The position numbers were made by a program, and so were the translations under genes. Below the pieces are notes generated by a model that searched no databases, was not told the DNA's origin, and was given only the letters and a program-made list of their open reading frames with translations. 64,000 bases of DNA from Neomicrococcus aestuarii. GTDB lineage: Bacteria; Actinomycetota; Actinomycetes; Actinomycetales; Micrococcaceae. The stretch lies in the NCBI RefSeq assembly GCF_014201135.1, contig NZ_JACHDR010000001.1:1054001-1118000 (forward strand). The letters run 5' to 3'. Numbering within the stretch: the stretch's first letter is position 1; each line of letters starts with the position of its first letter. This document shows, piece by piece, positions 34,121 to 43,664 of the stretch.

Positions 34121-36670
34121 CTAGTTTTTGGTGAGCGGTGCGTAGCGCAGCAGCAGTCGCTTTTCGCCGCCATCAAACTTCACCTTCGCCACGGTCTTGT
34201 CTCCAGCGCCTTCGAGCGCCACCACGGTTCCCTCACCAAAGCTTGAGTGCGTGACGGAATCGCCGACGACCAACTGGATGATGTCTTTGTTGGCACGCGA
34301 GGCTGCGGCGTTTGAACCGCTGCTCGTGGAAGCGGGACCAGTCCGGAGTTCGTGTTCTTCGGGATCTCCAGCCTTGCGTCCAGGTCGCGATGAGCCGAAG
34401 GAGGAACCATCGCTGGAGCTACCGTGTGCTCCCCAGTAGGAACCGCGATCGTAGCGGCTCGTGGCGAAGTCTTCGCGCCCATAGCTGTTACGTTCGTAGC
34501 CGTCACGTTCGCCGCTGCTGCGTTCGTAGCCGGAGCCGAATCCACCACTGAATCCGCCGCCGAAGCCACCGAAACCGCTAAATCGTGGCGCGCTGGCTTC
34601 GCGTTTCCATTCGATGAGATGCTCGGGGATTTCCTCGAGGAACTGACTTGGCGGGTTGCTCTGGCTCTGACCCCACAAGCTGCGTACTTCCGACCGCGTC
34701 AAGTAGAGACGTTCGCGAGCGCGCGTGAGACCTACGTAGGCAAGGCGGCGTTCTTCGGCGAGCTCGCCGGCGTCAGTAAAGGCGCGCTGGTGTGGGAAGA
34801 TTCCGTGTTCCATACCGGTCAGGAACACCACGGGGAATTCGAGGCCCTTGGCGGTGTGCAGCGTCATGAGCGTGACTTGGCCTTCGCGGGCCGCCATCGC
34901 GGCGCCCTCATCGTCAATGGGTGCGTCCGGGACTTGATCCGCATCCGCGACGAGAGAGACCTGTTCTAGGAAGTTGCCCAAGCCCAGCTCAGGGTTAGCT
35001 GTTTCAAAGTCGCGAACCACCGAAATGAGTTCGGCAAGGTTCTCGGCACGGGAGTCATTTTGCGGGTCCCCGGTGTTTCGAACGGTTGCCCAATACCCGG
35101 TCTTTTCAAGGGTTTCATCGAGGGCCACGGCTGGGCCCTTTTGGGCAAGAGTTTCTTTGAGCTCATCCACGAGCTCCACGAATCCCTTGACCGATTTGAG
35201 TGAACGGGTAGCGATGCCAGGCGCTTCCTCGGCACGGCGGGCAGCTTCCATGAAGGAAATCCGCTCCCTCGATGCCAGCGCCGCGATGGCACCTTCGGCT
35301 CTATCCCCAATGCCGCGCTTAGGTTCGTTAATAATTCTGCGCAAGGAGACGTCGTCGTACTCATTGACAAAAATTCGCAAGTACGCGAGCGCGTCCTTGA
35401 CCTCTTTGCGGTCGTAGAAGCGGGTGCCGCCCACCACTTTGTACTTCAAGTCCACGCGGACCAGTTGCTCTTCGAGCGCGCGGGACTGCGCGTTGGTGCG
35501 GTAGAAAATCGCGACGTCGCCTGGGCGGACATCTTCTTCGTCGTTCAGGCGCAGGATTTCATCGGCGATCCATCGGGCCTCGTCGGACTCTGATTCACCC
35601 ACATAGCCGGTGATGAGCTCACCGTCGCCCATGGCCGTCCACAGTCGCTTCTCGGGACGGTTAGGGTTGCGCTGGATCACGGCGTTGGCCGCGGAAAGAA
35701 TGGTCTGGGTGGAGCGGTAGTTTTGTTCAAGCTTGACGGTGCGCGCGTTCGCGTAGTCCTGCTCAAACTCCACGATGTTGCGGATATTAGCGCCGCGGAA
35801 GGCGTAGATGGACTGGTCGGAGTCGCCCACCACCGTGAGCTCGCCCGGAGGCGTGACACCTTCGGGCCCGGTGAGTTCGCGCACCAAAGCGTACTGGGCG
35901 TGGTTGGTGTCCTGATACTCGTCCACCATCACGTGGCGGAAGCGCCGACGGTAGTTGTCAGTGATCGCCGGGAACGCGCGGAACATGTAGACCGTCTGGC
36001 TCAACAAGTCATCGAAGTCCATGGCGTTCGCCTGACGCAACCGGTTCATGTACTCCGGGTACACCTGCGCCACAGCCTGACCGATCATGTCCTTCGGTCC
36101 ATCCGGCGTGAACTCGTCCGGCGCAATGAGCTCATTCTTGAGGGATGAGATGCGGTGCTGGATGGCCTTGGGCGGGAGCTGCTTGGACTCGATTCCCAGT
36201 TCGCGCGTGATGATGGTGATCAGGCGCAAGGAGTCGGCGGAGTCGTAAATCGTGAAGTTAGAGGTCAGGCCAACAGACTCAGCCTCGCGACGCAAAATGC
36301 GTACGCACGAGGAGTGGAACGTTGAGATCCACATCTTCTGAGCGTCATCCCCCACGAGCGCTTCGATGCGCTCGCGCATTTCTGCCGCGGCCTTGTTGGT
36401 GAAGGTGATAGCAAGAATCTCGTGAGGTCGAGCAACGCCAGTGGCCAGCGCGTAGGCGATGCGGTGGGAGAGGACGCGGGTTTTACCCGATCCTGCACCG
36501 GCAATGATGAGCAAGGGCGAGCCGCGGTGCGTGACCGCTTGGGCTTGCTGTTCGTTCAGCCCGTCCAACAAGGATGAGGGCGCAGCTCGGTGCGCTTCGG
36601 CGAGACCACCGCCGTGGCGCGGCGTAGCGGTGAAATCGGCATCGGGGAAAGGGTTGAACTGAAAATCCAT
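34121..36670 (-). CDS. pcrA: PcrA/UvrD-type ATP-dependent 3'-5' DNA helicase
   Basis: 849 residues. Motif I AGAGSGKT lies at 57-64, preceded by LNEQQAQAVTH, and the SF1 motifs follow in order (DEYQDTN, GDSDQSIYAFRGA, QNYRSTQ, TLHTAKGLEFPVVFLTG, YVGLTRARERLYLT). The C-terminus has a Gly/Ser/Arg-rich stretch of about 75 residues (FGGFGGGFSGGFGSG), then the Tudor-like end with VGDSVTHSSFGEGTV. PcrA unwinds DNA in repair and replication and removes RecA. GGGGAG precedes the ATG. Confidence 0.96.
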   Translation of the reverse strand: MDFQFNPFPDADFTATPRHGGGLAEAHRAAPSSLLDGLNEQQAQAVTHRGSPLLIIAGAGSGKTRVLSHRIAYALATGVARPHEILAITFTNKAAAEMRERIEALVGDDAQKMWISTFHSSCVRILRREAESVGLTSNFTIYDSADSLRLITIITRELGIESKQLPPKAIQHRISSLKNELIAPDEFTPDGPKDMIGQAVAQVYPEYMNRLRQANAMDFDDLLSQTVYMFRAFPAITDNYRRRFRHVMVDEYQDTNHAQYALVRELTGPEGVTPPGELTVVGDSDQSIYAFRGANIRNIVEFEQDYANARTVKLEQNYRSTQTILSAANAVIQRNPNRPEKRLWTAMGDGELITGYVGESESDEARWIADEILRLNDEEDVRPGDVAIFYRTNAQSRALEEQLVRVDLKYKVVGGTRFYDRKEVKDALAYLRIFVNEYDDVSLRRIINEPKRGIGDRAEGAIAALASRERISFMEAARRAEEAPGIATRSLKSVKGFVELVDELKETLAQKGPAVALDETLEKTGYWATVRNTGDPQNDSRAENLAELISVVRDFETANPELGLGNFLEQVSLVADADQVPDAPIDDEGAAMAAREGQVTLMTLHTAKGLEFPVVFLTGMEHGIFPHQRAFTDAGELAEERRLAYVGLTRARERLYLTRSEVRSLWGQSQSNPPSQFLEEIPEHLIEWKREASAPRFSGFGGFGGGFSGGFGSGYERSSGERDGYERNSYGREDFATSRYDRGSYWGAHGSSSDGSSFGSSRPGRKAGDPEEHELRTGPASTSSGSNAAASRANKDIIQLVVGDSVTHSSFGEGTVVALEGAGDKTVAKVKFDGGEKRLLLRYAPLTKN

Positions 36671-36730
36671 GGCTCCCCTAGTTTACGGTGGGGCGACGCT
36701 CCCGGAGCCGCGCCGCGAGCGCCTGTGGAC

Positions 36731-36736
36731 AATAAT
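36731..36736 (+). promoter_or_regulatory. -10 box, leaderless start
   Basis: AATAAT six bases before the ATG at 36743. The GGAGG between them is too close to the ATG to act as a ribosome site. Confidence 0.45.
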
Positions 36737-36742
36737 GGAGGT

Positions 36743-37432
36743 ATGACCAAGAAATCACGCTCCAACCGCCCCGCTAGCAATCGGGCCGCTTCCGCATCGA
36801 GCGCTTCCAATCGTCCGGTGCAACGCGCTAACGGAACAACGCAGTCCCGCGCGCTTCCTGCCACTGCTGAAACCACCGGCCAGAAGAATTCGCCCGGCCT
36901 CATTGTGGTGGCCGCTCTTGCCGCGTCTGTGCTGCTCTTTTGGTATTACCACGGCCTCGTGCTGAACCAGATGACGGATCTTTCCGGCGGCATCACCATG
37001 CCGGACCAACTCATCCTGGGATACGGGGTGGAACATATTGAAGCTCTTCGCGGAGCCATGAACGCTGACGCCATTGGCCAGCTCAACTACGTCCACAAGA
37101 CCGCAGGTCTCATGTTCCCGCTCTTCTTTGCACTCGCGTCCGTGCTCGCCATTGGACTCACGGTGCCGCGCGGGTTCTTGCGCTGGGGTTTGTGGGTTCT
37201 TCCGCTGGCTTTCGCCGTCATTGACCTGTTGGAGAACAACGCTATTGACGCTTTGTTCACGGGGGCGCTTGATCCAGCTGCCGTAACCGCCGCGTCCATC
37301 ATGACAGTTGTGCGTTGGGCGCTTCTGTTCCTGAGCTTCGGAGCAATTGTGTTCGCGCTCATCCGCTCCTTCGTCAAGACCTTCAACCAGAAGTGGGAAG
37401 AAGCTGGACTCAAGCCAATCGGCCGGGGCTAG
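36743..37432 (+). CDS. Membrane protein of unknown function
   Basis: 229 residues. A Ser/Ala/Arg-rich cytoplasmic N-terminus (~1-50) is followed by about four hydrophobic segments (near 54-73, 120-140, 147-165 and 185-207). A loop of about 45 residues after the first helix (LNQMTDLSGGITMPDQ) is probably outside. I do not recognise a family. It diverges from pcrA with 72 bases between the starts. Upstream in-frame extension would run into pcrA and is rejected. Confidence 0.78.
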   Translation: MTKKSRSNRPASNRAASASSASNRPVQRANGTTQSRALPATAETTGQKNSPGLIVVAALAASVLLFWYYHGLVLNQMTDLSGGITMPDQLILGYGVEHIEALRGAMNADAIGQLNYVHKTAGLMFPLFFALASVLAIGLTVPRGFLRWGLWVLPLAFAVIDLLENNAIDALFTGALDPAAVTAASIMTVVRWALLFLSFGAIVFALIRSFVKTFNQKWEEAGLKPIGRG

Positions 37433-37572
37433 GTCAGCTCGGGCTGGCTATTCAGCTCGCGCTGACTCAGCACAGACTGGTTCAGAGCAGACCAGCTCAG
37501 CCTGCGGCCACATCACCTGACAGTGGTTCTTCAAGACCACTGCGCTCCCGGTAAGATAGTCCGGGAGATTGC

Positions 37573-37649
37573 GCCCCTGTAGCTCAGTAGGATAGAGCGA
37601 CCCTCTCCTAAAGGGTAGGCCGTCGGTTCGATTCCGGCCAGGGGCACCA
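37573..37649 (+). tRNA. tRNA-Arg(CCU)
   Basis: A full cloverleaf: acceptor GCCCCTG pairs with CAGGGGC, D-stem GCTC/GAGC, anticodon arm ACCCT-CTCCTAA-AGGGT with anticodon CCU, T-arm CCGTCGGTTCGATTCCGG, and encoded CCA. It reads AGG codons. It lies 75 bases before the end of the convergent carotenoid operon. Confidence 0.95.
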
Positions 37650-37715
37650 CTGCGTTATGAGACTCCACGGTGACTCTCAAGACCACCCGTATTTTCACGC
37701 CATCTCCTGTGCGTA

Positions 37716-38960
37716 TCAGCTGCTTCGAGTGGTCCACTCGAGAATCAACAGCAGCGTAACCAGAAACCCAGACGCGTAATTCAACCAAATGAATCTCCGC
37801 CAGGCAGCGTTGGTTGTCGCAGCCGTTTCATCCGTCACGCGCAGGTACGGCGCGCAATTGATGAGATACGGGAGCGCTAAGACTGCAGCGAGCGGTCCGG
37901 GCCACGGCGTCGAGAGCATCAGAAGCCCCGCGACGCCCCACATCACCAAAGAGAAGACCACGGTCTTTCGCGCCCCAACGACCGTCGCCACGGACCCGAT
38001 TCCCGCCTCGCGATCCGGGCCAATATCCTGCACGGCCCCGAAAGCATGTGCTGCAATCCCCCAACAAAAGAAGGACAGCAGAAGAACTGCAACCGAAGCG
38101 TCCAGTTGGGCGCCCGCCACCGTCATACCGACCAGAGCGGGACTCACAAAGTGAGTACTGGACGTCAATGAGTCTAGGAACGGACGTTCCTTAAACCGCA
38201 AGATGGGCGCGGAATACGCGATGACAGCAAACGTGCTGATCGCAAAGGCCAGTACCGAAAGCGGAGACCCCACCGCAAGGAGAATCACCAAGAACGGCAC
38301 GTTGCTCCACCAGCACAACCACAACATGGGCTGGTGATAGCTCGGCGGCAAGAGCGCGCCTTCCAACCCGCCCTTGCGCGGGTTGTTGATATCCGATTCG
38401 TAATCAAAGACATCGTTGATTCCATACATCGCGAGGTTGTACGGCACCAAGTAATACAGCGTTCCCACCACCAGAATCCAGTCGACCTCCCGCGTGCTCA
38501 TCAAATAGCCAGCGGCAAAGGGAAACGCCGTATTGATCCAGCTCACCGGACGAGACACCACAAACGCGTGCTTGAGCAACAGTCGCACGCTAATCGCTGG
38601 CTGGCTTCGCAAGAAGACCCACAACGCCGGCAGCAAGATGACCATCGCCACGGGATAGGCGAAGTCCTCGATAGGCGCCAACCCCACTCGAATGCCGGAA
38701 ATGAGTGACTCGCTGTAGGTGAAGAGGTTGGAGGCGATCATGAGGCTGTCGAACACTGCGGTCAGCACCAACAGGGCGGCACTTGCGATCAGCACCGCAC
38801 CCTCGTTGACTCCGGCTATTCGGACAGTCCCCCTCCATGCAGTGCTTGTTGGGGCAGTGTCTGTCTGTGCACCCCGAGCCTTCATTGAAGCGCGGCGAAG
38901 TATCAGCGACAGTCCCACGGCCAGCAAGAGGAACGCCAAGGACAGGAGCGCGTATTTCAC
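37716..38960 (-). CDS. Apparent CrtYf-CrtEb fusion: carotenoid cyclase subunit plus lycopene elongase
   Basis: 414 residues in one uninterrupted frame. Residues 1-~120 match the CrtYf half of the heterodimeric C50 carotenoid cyclase (three helices, PIEDFAYPVAMV at 96-107). Residues ~130-414 match CrtEb, the UbiA-type lycopene elongase: SRPVSWINTAFPFAAGYL at 136-153, NDVFDYESDINNPRKGG at 182-198 and QDIGPDREA at 311-319, both Asp-rich prenyl-diphosphate sites. Normally these are two genes. It overlaps crtYe by four bases and is last in the operon. Together they would make a decaprenoxanthin-like pigment. Confidence 0.88.
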   Translation of the reverse strand: MKYALLSLAFLLLAVGLSLILRRASMKARGAQTDTAPTSTAWRGTVRIAGVNEGAVLIASAALLVLTAVFDSLMIASNLFTYSESLISGIRVGLAPIEDFAYPVAMVILLPALWVFLRSQPAISVRLLLKHAFVVSRPVSWINTAFPFAAGYLMSTREVDWILVVGTLYYLVPYNLAMYGINDVFDYESDINNPRKGGLEGALLPPSYHQPMLWLCWWSNVPFLVILLAVGSPLSVLAFAISTFAVIAYSAPILRFKERPFLDSLTSSTHFVSPALVGMTVAGAQLDASVAVLLLSFFCWGIAAHAFGAVQDIGPDREAGIGSVATVVGARKTVVFSLVMWGVAGLLMLSTPWPGPLAAVLALPYLINCAPYLRVTDETAATTNAAWRRFIWLNYASGFLVTLLLILEWTTRSS

Positions 38961-39292
38961 AAGTCGCCCCGCTCGCGATAATGCCGCAGCACGCCTTCAG
39001 CCCCGGTGTACAGAATCATGGTGCACAGCACCAGAAACATCAGAAAGAAGGGCTCCTCGAGGGGCATCTGTGGGGCGATATCGATCCCCAGCATCGCCTC
39101 CGAGGTTCCGCGAATGAAGATCCCACCTGCGATTCCGGCGGCATCCCACAACAAGAGGAACACCGTTCCCGCCACGGCCACCAGCGCCGCGCTCGCAGCA
39201 TCCCGCCAAAAGAACAACCGGAACCGGTAGTCGATCAACAGCATGGACGTCATCCCGACTAGCAGAGCCCCCAGATACGCAAAGTGACTCAC
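38957..39292 (-). CDS. crtYe: CrtYe, C50 carotenoid epsilon-cyclase subunit
   Basis: 111 residues with three hydrophobic helices, the lycopene-cyclase-domain size. The block APQMPLEEPFFLMFLVLCTMI near residue 73 contains the Pro-x-Glu-Glu motif typical of these subunits. It acts with the CrtYf half encoded downstream to cyclise flavuxanthin-type C50 carotenoids. Start and stop overlap both neighbours (ATGA). Whether the cyclisation is epsilon or gamma cannot be read from sequence alone. Confidence 0.87.
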   Translation of the reverse strand: MSHFAYLGALLVGMTSMLLIDYRFRLFFWRDAASAALVAVAGTVFLLLWDAAGIAGGIFIRGTSEAMLGIDIAPQMPLEEPFFLMFLVLCTMILYTGAEGVLRHYRERGDL

Positions 39293-41007
39293 GTGGCCGC
39301 GCCTGCGTCGTCGTACTGGTCTGGAGCCACGAACTGTCCTTTGTTGCCCGAATCCGTGCCCGCCTTCCGGCCCGAACCAGACGCATAAGAACCAGTAACG
39401 GGAGCGGGAAGCGGACCGGCGGACGTGTCCCCTCGCAGATGTTTGAGAACCAGCTCGGCGCTAATCAGGCACATGGGAACGCCGACGCCCGGCGCCGTGG
39501 TGGCGCCCGCGTAGTAGAGATTTTCCACGCGCCGTGACTTGTTTTGAGCGCGGAACATCGCGCTTTGCGAGAGGATGTGGGACGGTCCCAGCATGCCGCC
39601 TTTCCACGAGTTGTAGTCGTTCGCGAAGTCCGCGGGGCCAATGGTTTGCCGGACCACAATGCGTTCCTTGAGGTCGGGAATGTGCGCCCACGAGGCAATC
39701 TGGTCGATCGCAGCATCGGCCGCACGCTCCAGCACGTCGTCACCTGCACCATTACGTCCTCCCGCGCCGAGCTGCGGATCCGCGGGGATGGGCACCAGGA
39801 CGAAGAGATTCTCGTGTCCGCTCGGCGCGACCGTGGGGTCGCTTGCGCTCGGTTTGCAGACATAGATAGAGGCTGGGTTGGGGATCCGAGTCTCGCGGCC
39901 AAAAATAGCGTCGAAGTTGCTGTCCCAATCCTTCGTAAAGAACAGGGTGTGGTGTTCGAGTTGCGGCAAGGCACCCTCAACCCCTAGCAGGACTAAAACT
40001 GCGCCCGGACCACTCTGCTTGCTGCGCCACCACCGCTCGGGGTAACTGCGAGCGCGGTACGGCAAGAGTTGGGTTTCTGTGTGGTGCAGATCCGCAGCGG
40101 ATACGACGACGCCTGCTTGCGTAAAGTGCTCCGCTCCGTCCGTATCCCTCCAGTGGACACCGTTGACTGAAGCGTGTTGGGGTTGCTTTCCGCTACGGTT
40201 CTCCAGCCCAATCTGGGTGACGGTGGCTCTCGTGGTGATGGTGACGCCAGCCTCAACGGCGAGCGCCTCAAGCCTGCGCACGAGTTGCCAGAACCCGCCG
40301 CGCGGATAGAAGACGCCTTCATCAAGATCCATCGAGCTCATCAAGTGGTACATGGCTGGCGCTTGCTGAGGCTCTGTCCCTAGAAACACCGCGGGGTATC
40401 CCAAGATCTGGCGAAGCAACGGATCCTTGAACCGCCTCGCCACGAAGTGTTCCAGGGAGGTTCCTAACAGTTGGACCAGCCGCGGCAAGGAAACTAAGAC
40501 CTCTCGCGAGGCAAGGTTCTTCCAGCTTTGGAAGGTGTTGTACAGGAAGTACCGCTCTGCCATGTGGGACGTTTTGCGAGCGGACTTCACGTAGCGTTCG
40601 AGCCTCTTTCCGCTGCCGGCTTCTCGTTCTTCGAAGACTCGACATACCTGGTTCAAACCATAGGGAACGGTCAGGTGCGTGGCGGGATGGTGTCCTACAG
40701 AATGAGGCTCTGCATGCTGGCGCTCTTCTGGCTCCGCGTAAACCTTGTATCCGGGGTCGAGCGTCATCAAATCCAGTTGCTCTCGCGCAGTCGTTCCGAT
40801 CATCTGGAAGTAGTGCTCAAAAACCTCTGGCATGAGGTACCACGAGGGGCCGGTATCAAACCGGAAGCCCTGAATGTTCAGCGTTCCGGCCCGCCCGCCC
40901 AGGCGGTCATTACGTTCTAAGAGCTCTACCTCATAGCCCTCGTGCGCCAGCAAAGTGGCTGAGGCTAGACCTGCGATACCGCCGCCAATGACTACAACCT
41001 TCTTCAA
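39289..41007 (-). CDS. crtI: CrtI, phytoene desaturase
   Basis: 572 residues. The N-terminal FAD motif KKVVVIGGGIAGLASATLLAHEG and RNDRLGGRAGTL are followed by FDTGPSWYLMPEVFEHYF, and the C-terminal block LYYAGATTAPGVGVPMCLISAELV is the carotenoid desaturase signature. It converts phytoene to lycopene. The start is TTG at 41007 with GGGGGAG seven bases upstream, overlapping the crtB stop (TTGA). About 45 extra polar residues follow the domain and end QYDDAGAAT; the YDDA comes from a dispersed-repeat copy. Confidence 0.93.
   Translation of the reverse strand: MKKVVVIGGGIAGLASATLLAHEGYEVELLERNDRLGGRAGTLNIQGFRFDTGPSWYLMPEVFEHYFQMIGTTAREQLDLMTLDPGYKVYAEPEERQHAEPHSVGHHPATHLTVPYGLNQVCRVFEEREAGSGKRLERYVKSARKTSHMAERYFLYNTFQSWKNLASREVLVSLPRLVQLLGTSLEHFVARRFKDPLLRQILGYPAVFLGTEPQQAPAMYHLMSSMDLDEGVFYPRGGFWQLVRRLEALAVEAGVTITTRATVTQIGLENRSGKQPQHASVNGVHWRDTDGAEHFTQAGVVVSAADLHHTETQLLPYRARSYPERWWRSKQSGPGAVLVLLGVEGALPQLEHHTLFFTKDWDSNFDAIFGRETRIPNPASIYVCKPSASDPTVAPSGHENLFVLVPIPADPQLGAGGRNGAGDDVLERAADAAIDQIASWAHIPDLKERIVVRQTIGPADFANDYNSWKGGMLGPSHILSQSAMFRAQNKSRRVENLYYAGATTAPGVGVPMCLISAELVLKHLRGDTSAGPLPAPVTGSYASGSGRKAGTDSGNKGQFVAPDQYDDAGAAT
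39305..39315 (-). repeat. TACGACGACGC repeat, exact, at the crtI coding end
   Basis: On the minus strand it encodes Tyr-Asp-Asp-Ala five codons before the crtI stop, just upstream of the overlapping crtYe start. Confidence 0.75.
40102..40112 (+). repeat. TACGACGACGC match inside crtI
   Basis: Exact 11-mer, but in frame it gives Gly-Val-Val-Val-Ser in a conserved part of CrtI, so it may be chance codon use. Confidence 0.3.
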
Positions 41008-41954
41008 GCCGCACTCCCCCATCTGGTGTCGAGCGTGGATTGCAGGACCAGCCACGCTTTCAACGGCGCGTGCACGCGCACACGCCGACGCATGAGCTCT
41101 TGGGCGGGAGTCGCAGCAAGCTTGTCCGTGAGAGTAGAGAACAGACGCAAGGCGCAGGCCACTGCTGTACGTGCATCCTGTGGCAAGAGCGGCAATGCGG
41201 AGCGAGCGTCCTGAAGCTGGGCCCTGATGACCGTGATCCATTCATTCTTTTGCGCCTCCGTCAGGTGAATGTCCGCACCCAAATAGCTGCGACCCAAGCG
41301 TGCGGCGTCGTCCTTGAGGTCTCGCAAGAAATTCACATTCTGGAACGCGGCACCCAATTGCCGTGCACCGTGCTCCAGCATTTCCAGTGACTCCGGGCGG
41401 ACGGCCTCGTGACGAAGGAAAATGCGCAAGCACATCAGCCCAACCACCTCCGCAGATCCGAACACGTACCGGGCATGCTCCGAAGCGTCAAAGACGTGAA
41501 GTTTTGGCGAGGCCTCACTCGGGAGTCCCTCGGCGATGGGGATCTCGTTCAGGTCAGCGCGCATAGAATCGAAGAAGGGCGTGATCAGCTCGCTGGTGAT
41601 CCCTGATTCACGAGCGGTACAAGCGAAGGCGTGAACTACCGGATTGCTCGAATACCCCACGGCGATCGCCTCTTTGGTCTCGGCTTCAAGCGCACCGAGG
41701 GCACTCTGCTGCTCCGCCAGCGAGAACGCGGCTTCGGCTGTCACGCCGTCTACCAGCTCATCTGCAACCCGAACCAGAGCGTAGACGTTACGCACGTGCT
41801 GACGATGACGGGGTCCCAACAGCCGCGTAGCTATACCAAAAGAGGTGGAGTAGGCGGCGATGATCTGAGATGCTGCCCGCTCTGATGCTTGGGTGTAACG
41901 GCGCAACGCCTCGTTGCCTGAGCCAGAGTTTGTGACAGTGGCTAGATCCTTCAC
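41004..41954 (-). CDS. crtB: CrtB, phytoene synthase
   Basis: 316 residues. Both Asp-rich sites are present: VADELVDG at 63-70 and NFLRDLKDD near 208, with YSTSFG near 35 and EVVGLMCLRI near 170. It condenses two GGPP to phytoene. Its ATG overlaps the crtE stop, and its stop overlaps the crtI start. Confidence 0.95.
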   Translation of the reverse strand: MKDLATVTNSGSGNEALRRYTQASERAASQIIAAYSTSFGIATRLLGPRHRQHVRNVYALVRVADELVDGVTAEAAFSLAEQQSALGALEAETKEAIAVGYSSNPVVHAFACTARESGITSELITPFFDSMRADLNEIPIAEGLPSEASPKLHVFDASEHARYVFGSAEVVGLMCLRIFLRHEAVRPESLEMLEHGARQLGAAFQNVNFLRDLKDDAARLGRSYLGADIHLTEAQKNEWITVIRAQLQDARSALPLLPQDARTAVACALRLFSTLTDKLAATPAQELMRRRVRVHAPLKAWLVLQSTLDTRWGSAA

Positions 41955-43120
41955 GTTGCTCTCCCCTCGAGAGAAGCTGCAAGGTCCACGATGCAGCGCG
42001 CCAAAGACGGGCTACTCGCGGCAAGCCTGGAGGAAGCAGATGTGACGACTCGTTCAAAGAGCTCCGAGATCATTGTCCTAACGAACTCCTCTGCCCCGCA
42101 TTCGCGAAGAAGTGAACTCAAAAGCTCACCGTCTGAGCCCTTGAAGTCGTCCGCCCCAAACCGTTGCTGGATGGCTGGCCACGCGTTCGTGGTGCGCGCA
42201 AAAGCGATAAGCGGAGTTTCCTTCCCCTCACGAAAATCCGAGTACGCGTCTTTACCGTGGACGAACTCGTCACCGAAAGCTGACAAAATGTCATCCTGGA
42301 GCTGAAAAGCCACGCCTAAGTCCCTGCCAATGGATGCGAGGGTTGCTTCAATGTCGATGGATGCGCCGGCCAAAATGGCGGCAGCTCGCAAGGGAAACTC
42401 AAACGTATAGGTCGCCGTTTTGAGGCGAGTCATCTCGAGCGTTGCCTCAAGAGCGGGATCCAGCACACCGTCACTAAGACCAACATCTTTCAGTTCACCG
42501 ACGCAAGATTCGGTGACCGTGTGTTCAACAAGATCCAGCAAACGTAGCCGGGCTGATCGTGGAAGATCTGCGGTTGCAAAGACATGATGGGCGGAGGAGA
42601 GCATGAGGTCTCCCACCAGCAGGCCAACGCTGCGCACAAAATGTACGTCTTTGCTCTGGTTCTGGACGGGGTTTTCCGTCTCACCGAGGGTCTCCATCCC
42701 ACGAGGTTCTTCCATCTCTTTCAAGAGAGAACCCATGAGATTGGGCTTGCCACGCCGCGTGAGGTCTTCGTCGATCAAGTCATCATGAATGACGAAGGCA
42801 TAGTGCAAAAGCTCTATACCGGCCGCGATCTCCAGAGCAGCGTCCCGCCGAACCTCAGCCCGTGAGCTCGTTGATGGTTCTTTCAACCATCGAATTCCAT
42901 CCTGGTCTGGTGTCAGCGCATCGAAAACTTCCATGAGCAATCGCGGCCGCAGGAGCTTGCCGCCAGTCAGACAGGAGTTCGCCAGGTCCCAGATATGGGA
43001 AAACTGCGGTCCGTACGCCGTGGAACGGTTCCGGCCGCGAAGCATGATCCTCTGAAGGACGGCATCAATTTCAGCCGTGTAGTGCGGGTAAGTACTTCGA
43101 TCCGCGGCGACATCAACCAC
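41951..43120 (-). CDS. crtE: CrtE, geranylgeranyl diphosphate synthase
   Basis: 389 residues, somewhat long for the family. The first Asp-rich motif is HDDLIDED at 112-119, with GGKLLRPRL near 53-61, and the second is FQLQDDILSAFGDE near 270. The enzyme makes the C20 precursor for phytoene. The extra length lies at the C-terminus and a loop near residue 140. It overlaps idi by eight bases. Confidence 0.93.
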   Translation of the reverse strand: MVDVAADRSTYPHYTAEIDAVLQRIMLRGRNRSTAYGPQFSHIWDLANSCLTGGKLLRPRLLMEVFDALTPDQDGIRWLKEPSTSSRAEVRRDAALEIAAGIELLHYAFVIHDDLIDEDLTRRGKPNLMGSLLKEMEEPRGMETLGETENPVQNQSKDVHFVRSVGLLVGDLMLSSAHHVFATADLPRSARLRLLDLVEHTVTESCVGELKDVGLSDGVLDPALEATLEMTRLKTATYTFEFPLRAAAILAGASIDIEATLASIGRDLGVAFQLQDDILSAFGDEFVHGKDAYSDFREGKETPLIAFARTTNAWPAIQQRFGADDFKGSDGELLSSLLRECGAEEFVRTMISELFERVVTSASSRLAASSPSLARCIVDLAASLEGRAT

Positions 43121-43664
43121 GACTACCGCCTCCGCTCGGTTCCAGTTGGGAAAGGAACGCAGGAAGCTGTGTCCTCATCCACGGGCTGAACGCGAACGGC
43201 GCATTCTCCGCTGCGAGCGCCACCCGCTGCGGATTCGACCACTCCCATTCGAGAACTTCTTCAGCGCGGGGTTGTAGCCTGCCATCGCTGGTCGCGCAGA
43301 ACACAGGGCAGAGCTCGTTCTCCACGATGCCAGACGCGTCCACGGCCCTATAGCTGAAATCGGGAAGAATCAATCGAAGAGAGCTCAGTGATGCACCGAG
43401 TTCATAGTCCGCCCTTCGACGCACTGCGTCGGCAAGGTCCTCGCCGGGTTGAGGGTGGCCGCAAAAGCTGTTGGTCCACACGCCCGGCCACGTCATCTTT
43501 CCTAACGCTCGCCGCGTAATCAGCAAGTCACCGTGGTCGTTGAAGAGGTACACGGAGAATGCCAAGTGCAATGGCGTGCTGGTTGAGTGGACGGTCAACT
43601 TATCTTCGACCCCAACGTACGCGCCGTTTTCGTCAACCAGAACCACTTGTTCGCTCGCACCCAT
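43113..43664 (-). CDS. idi: Idi, isopentenyl-diphosphate delta-isomerase type I
   Basis: 183 residues of the NUDIX-type isomerase. TWPGVWTNSFCGHPQPGED near residue 58 contains the catalytic Cys, and EEVLEWEW near 135 the catalytic Glu/metal region. It balances IPP and DMAPP for carotenoid synthesis and is the first gene of the crt operon. AGGGAG precedes the ATG. Confidence 0.95.
   Translation of the reverse strand: MGASEQVVLVDENGAYVGVEDKLTVHSTSTPLHLAFSVYLFNDHGDLLITRRALGKMTWPGVWTNSFCGHPQPGEDLADAVRRRADYELGASLSSLRLILPDFSYRAVDASGIVENELCPVFCATSDGRLQPRAEEVLEWEWSNPQRVALAAENAPFAFSPWMRTQLPAFLSQLEPSGGGSRG

Noticed and set aside
35350-35362. ACGTCGTCGTACTC in pcrA
   Set aside because: One base off the core with no extension, encoding the conserved EYDDVSLRR segment of the helicase.
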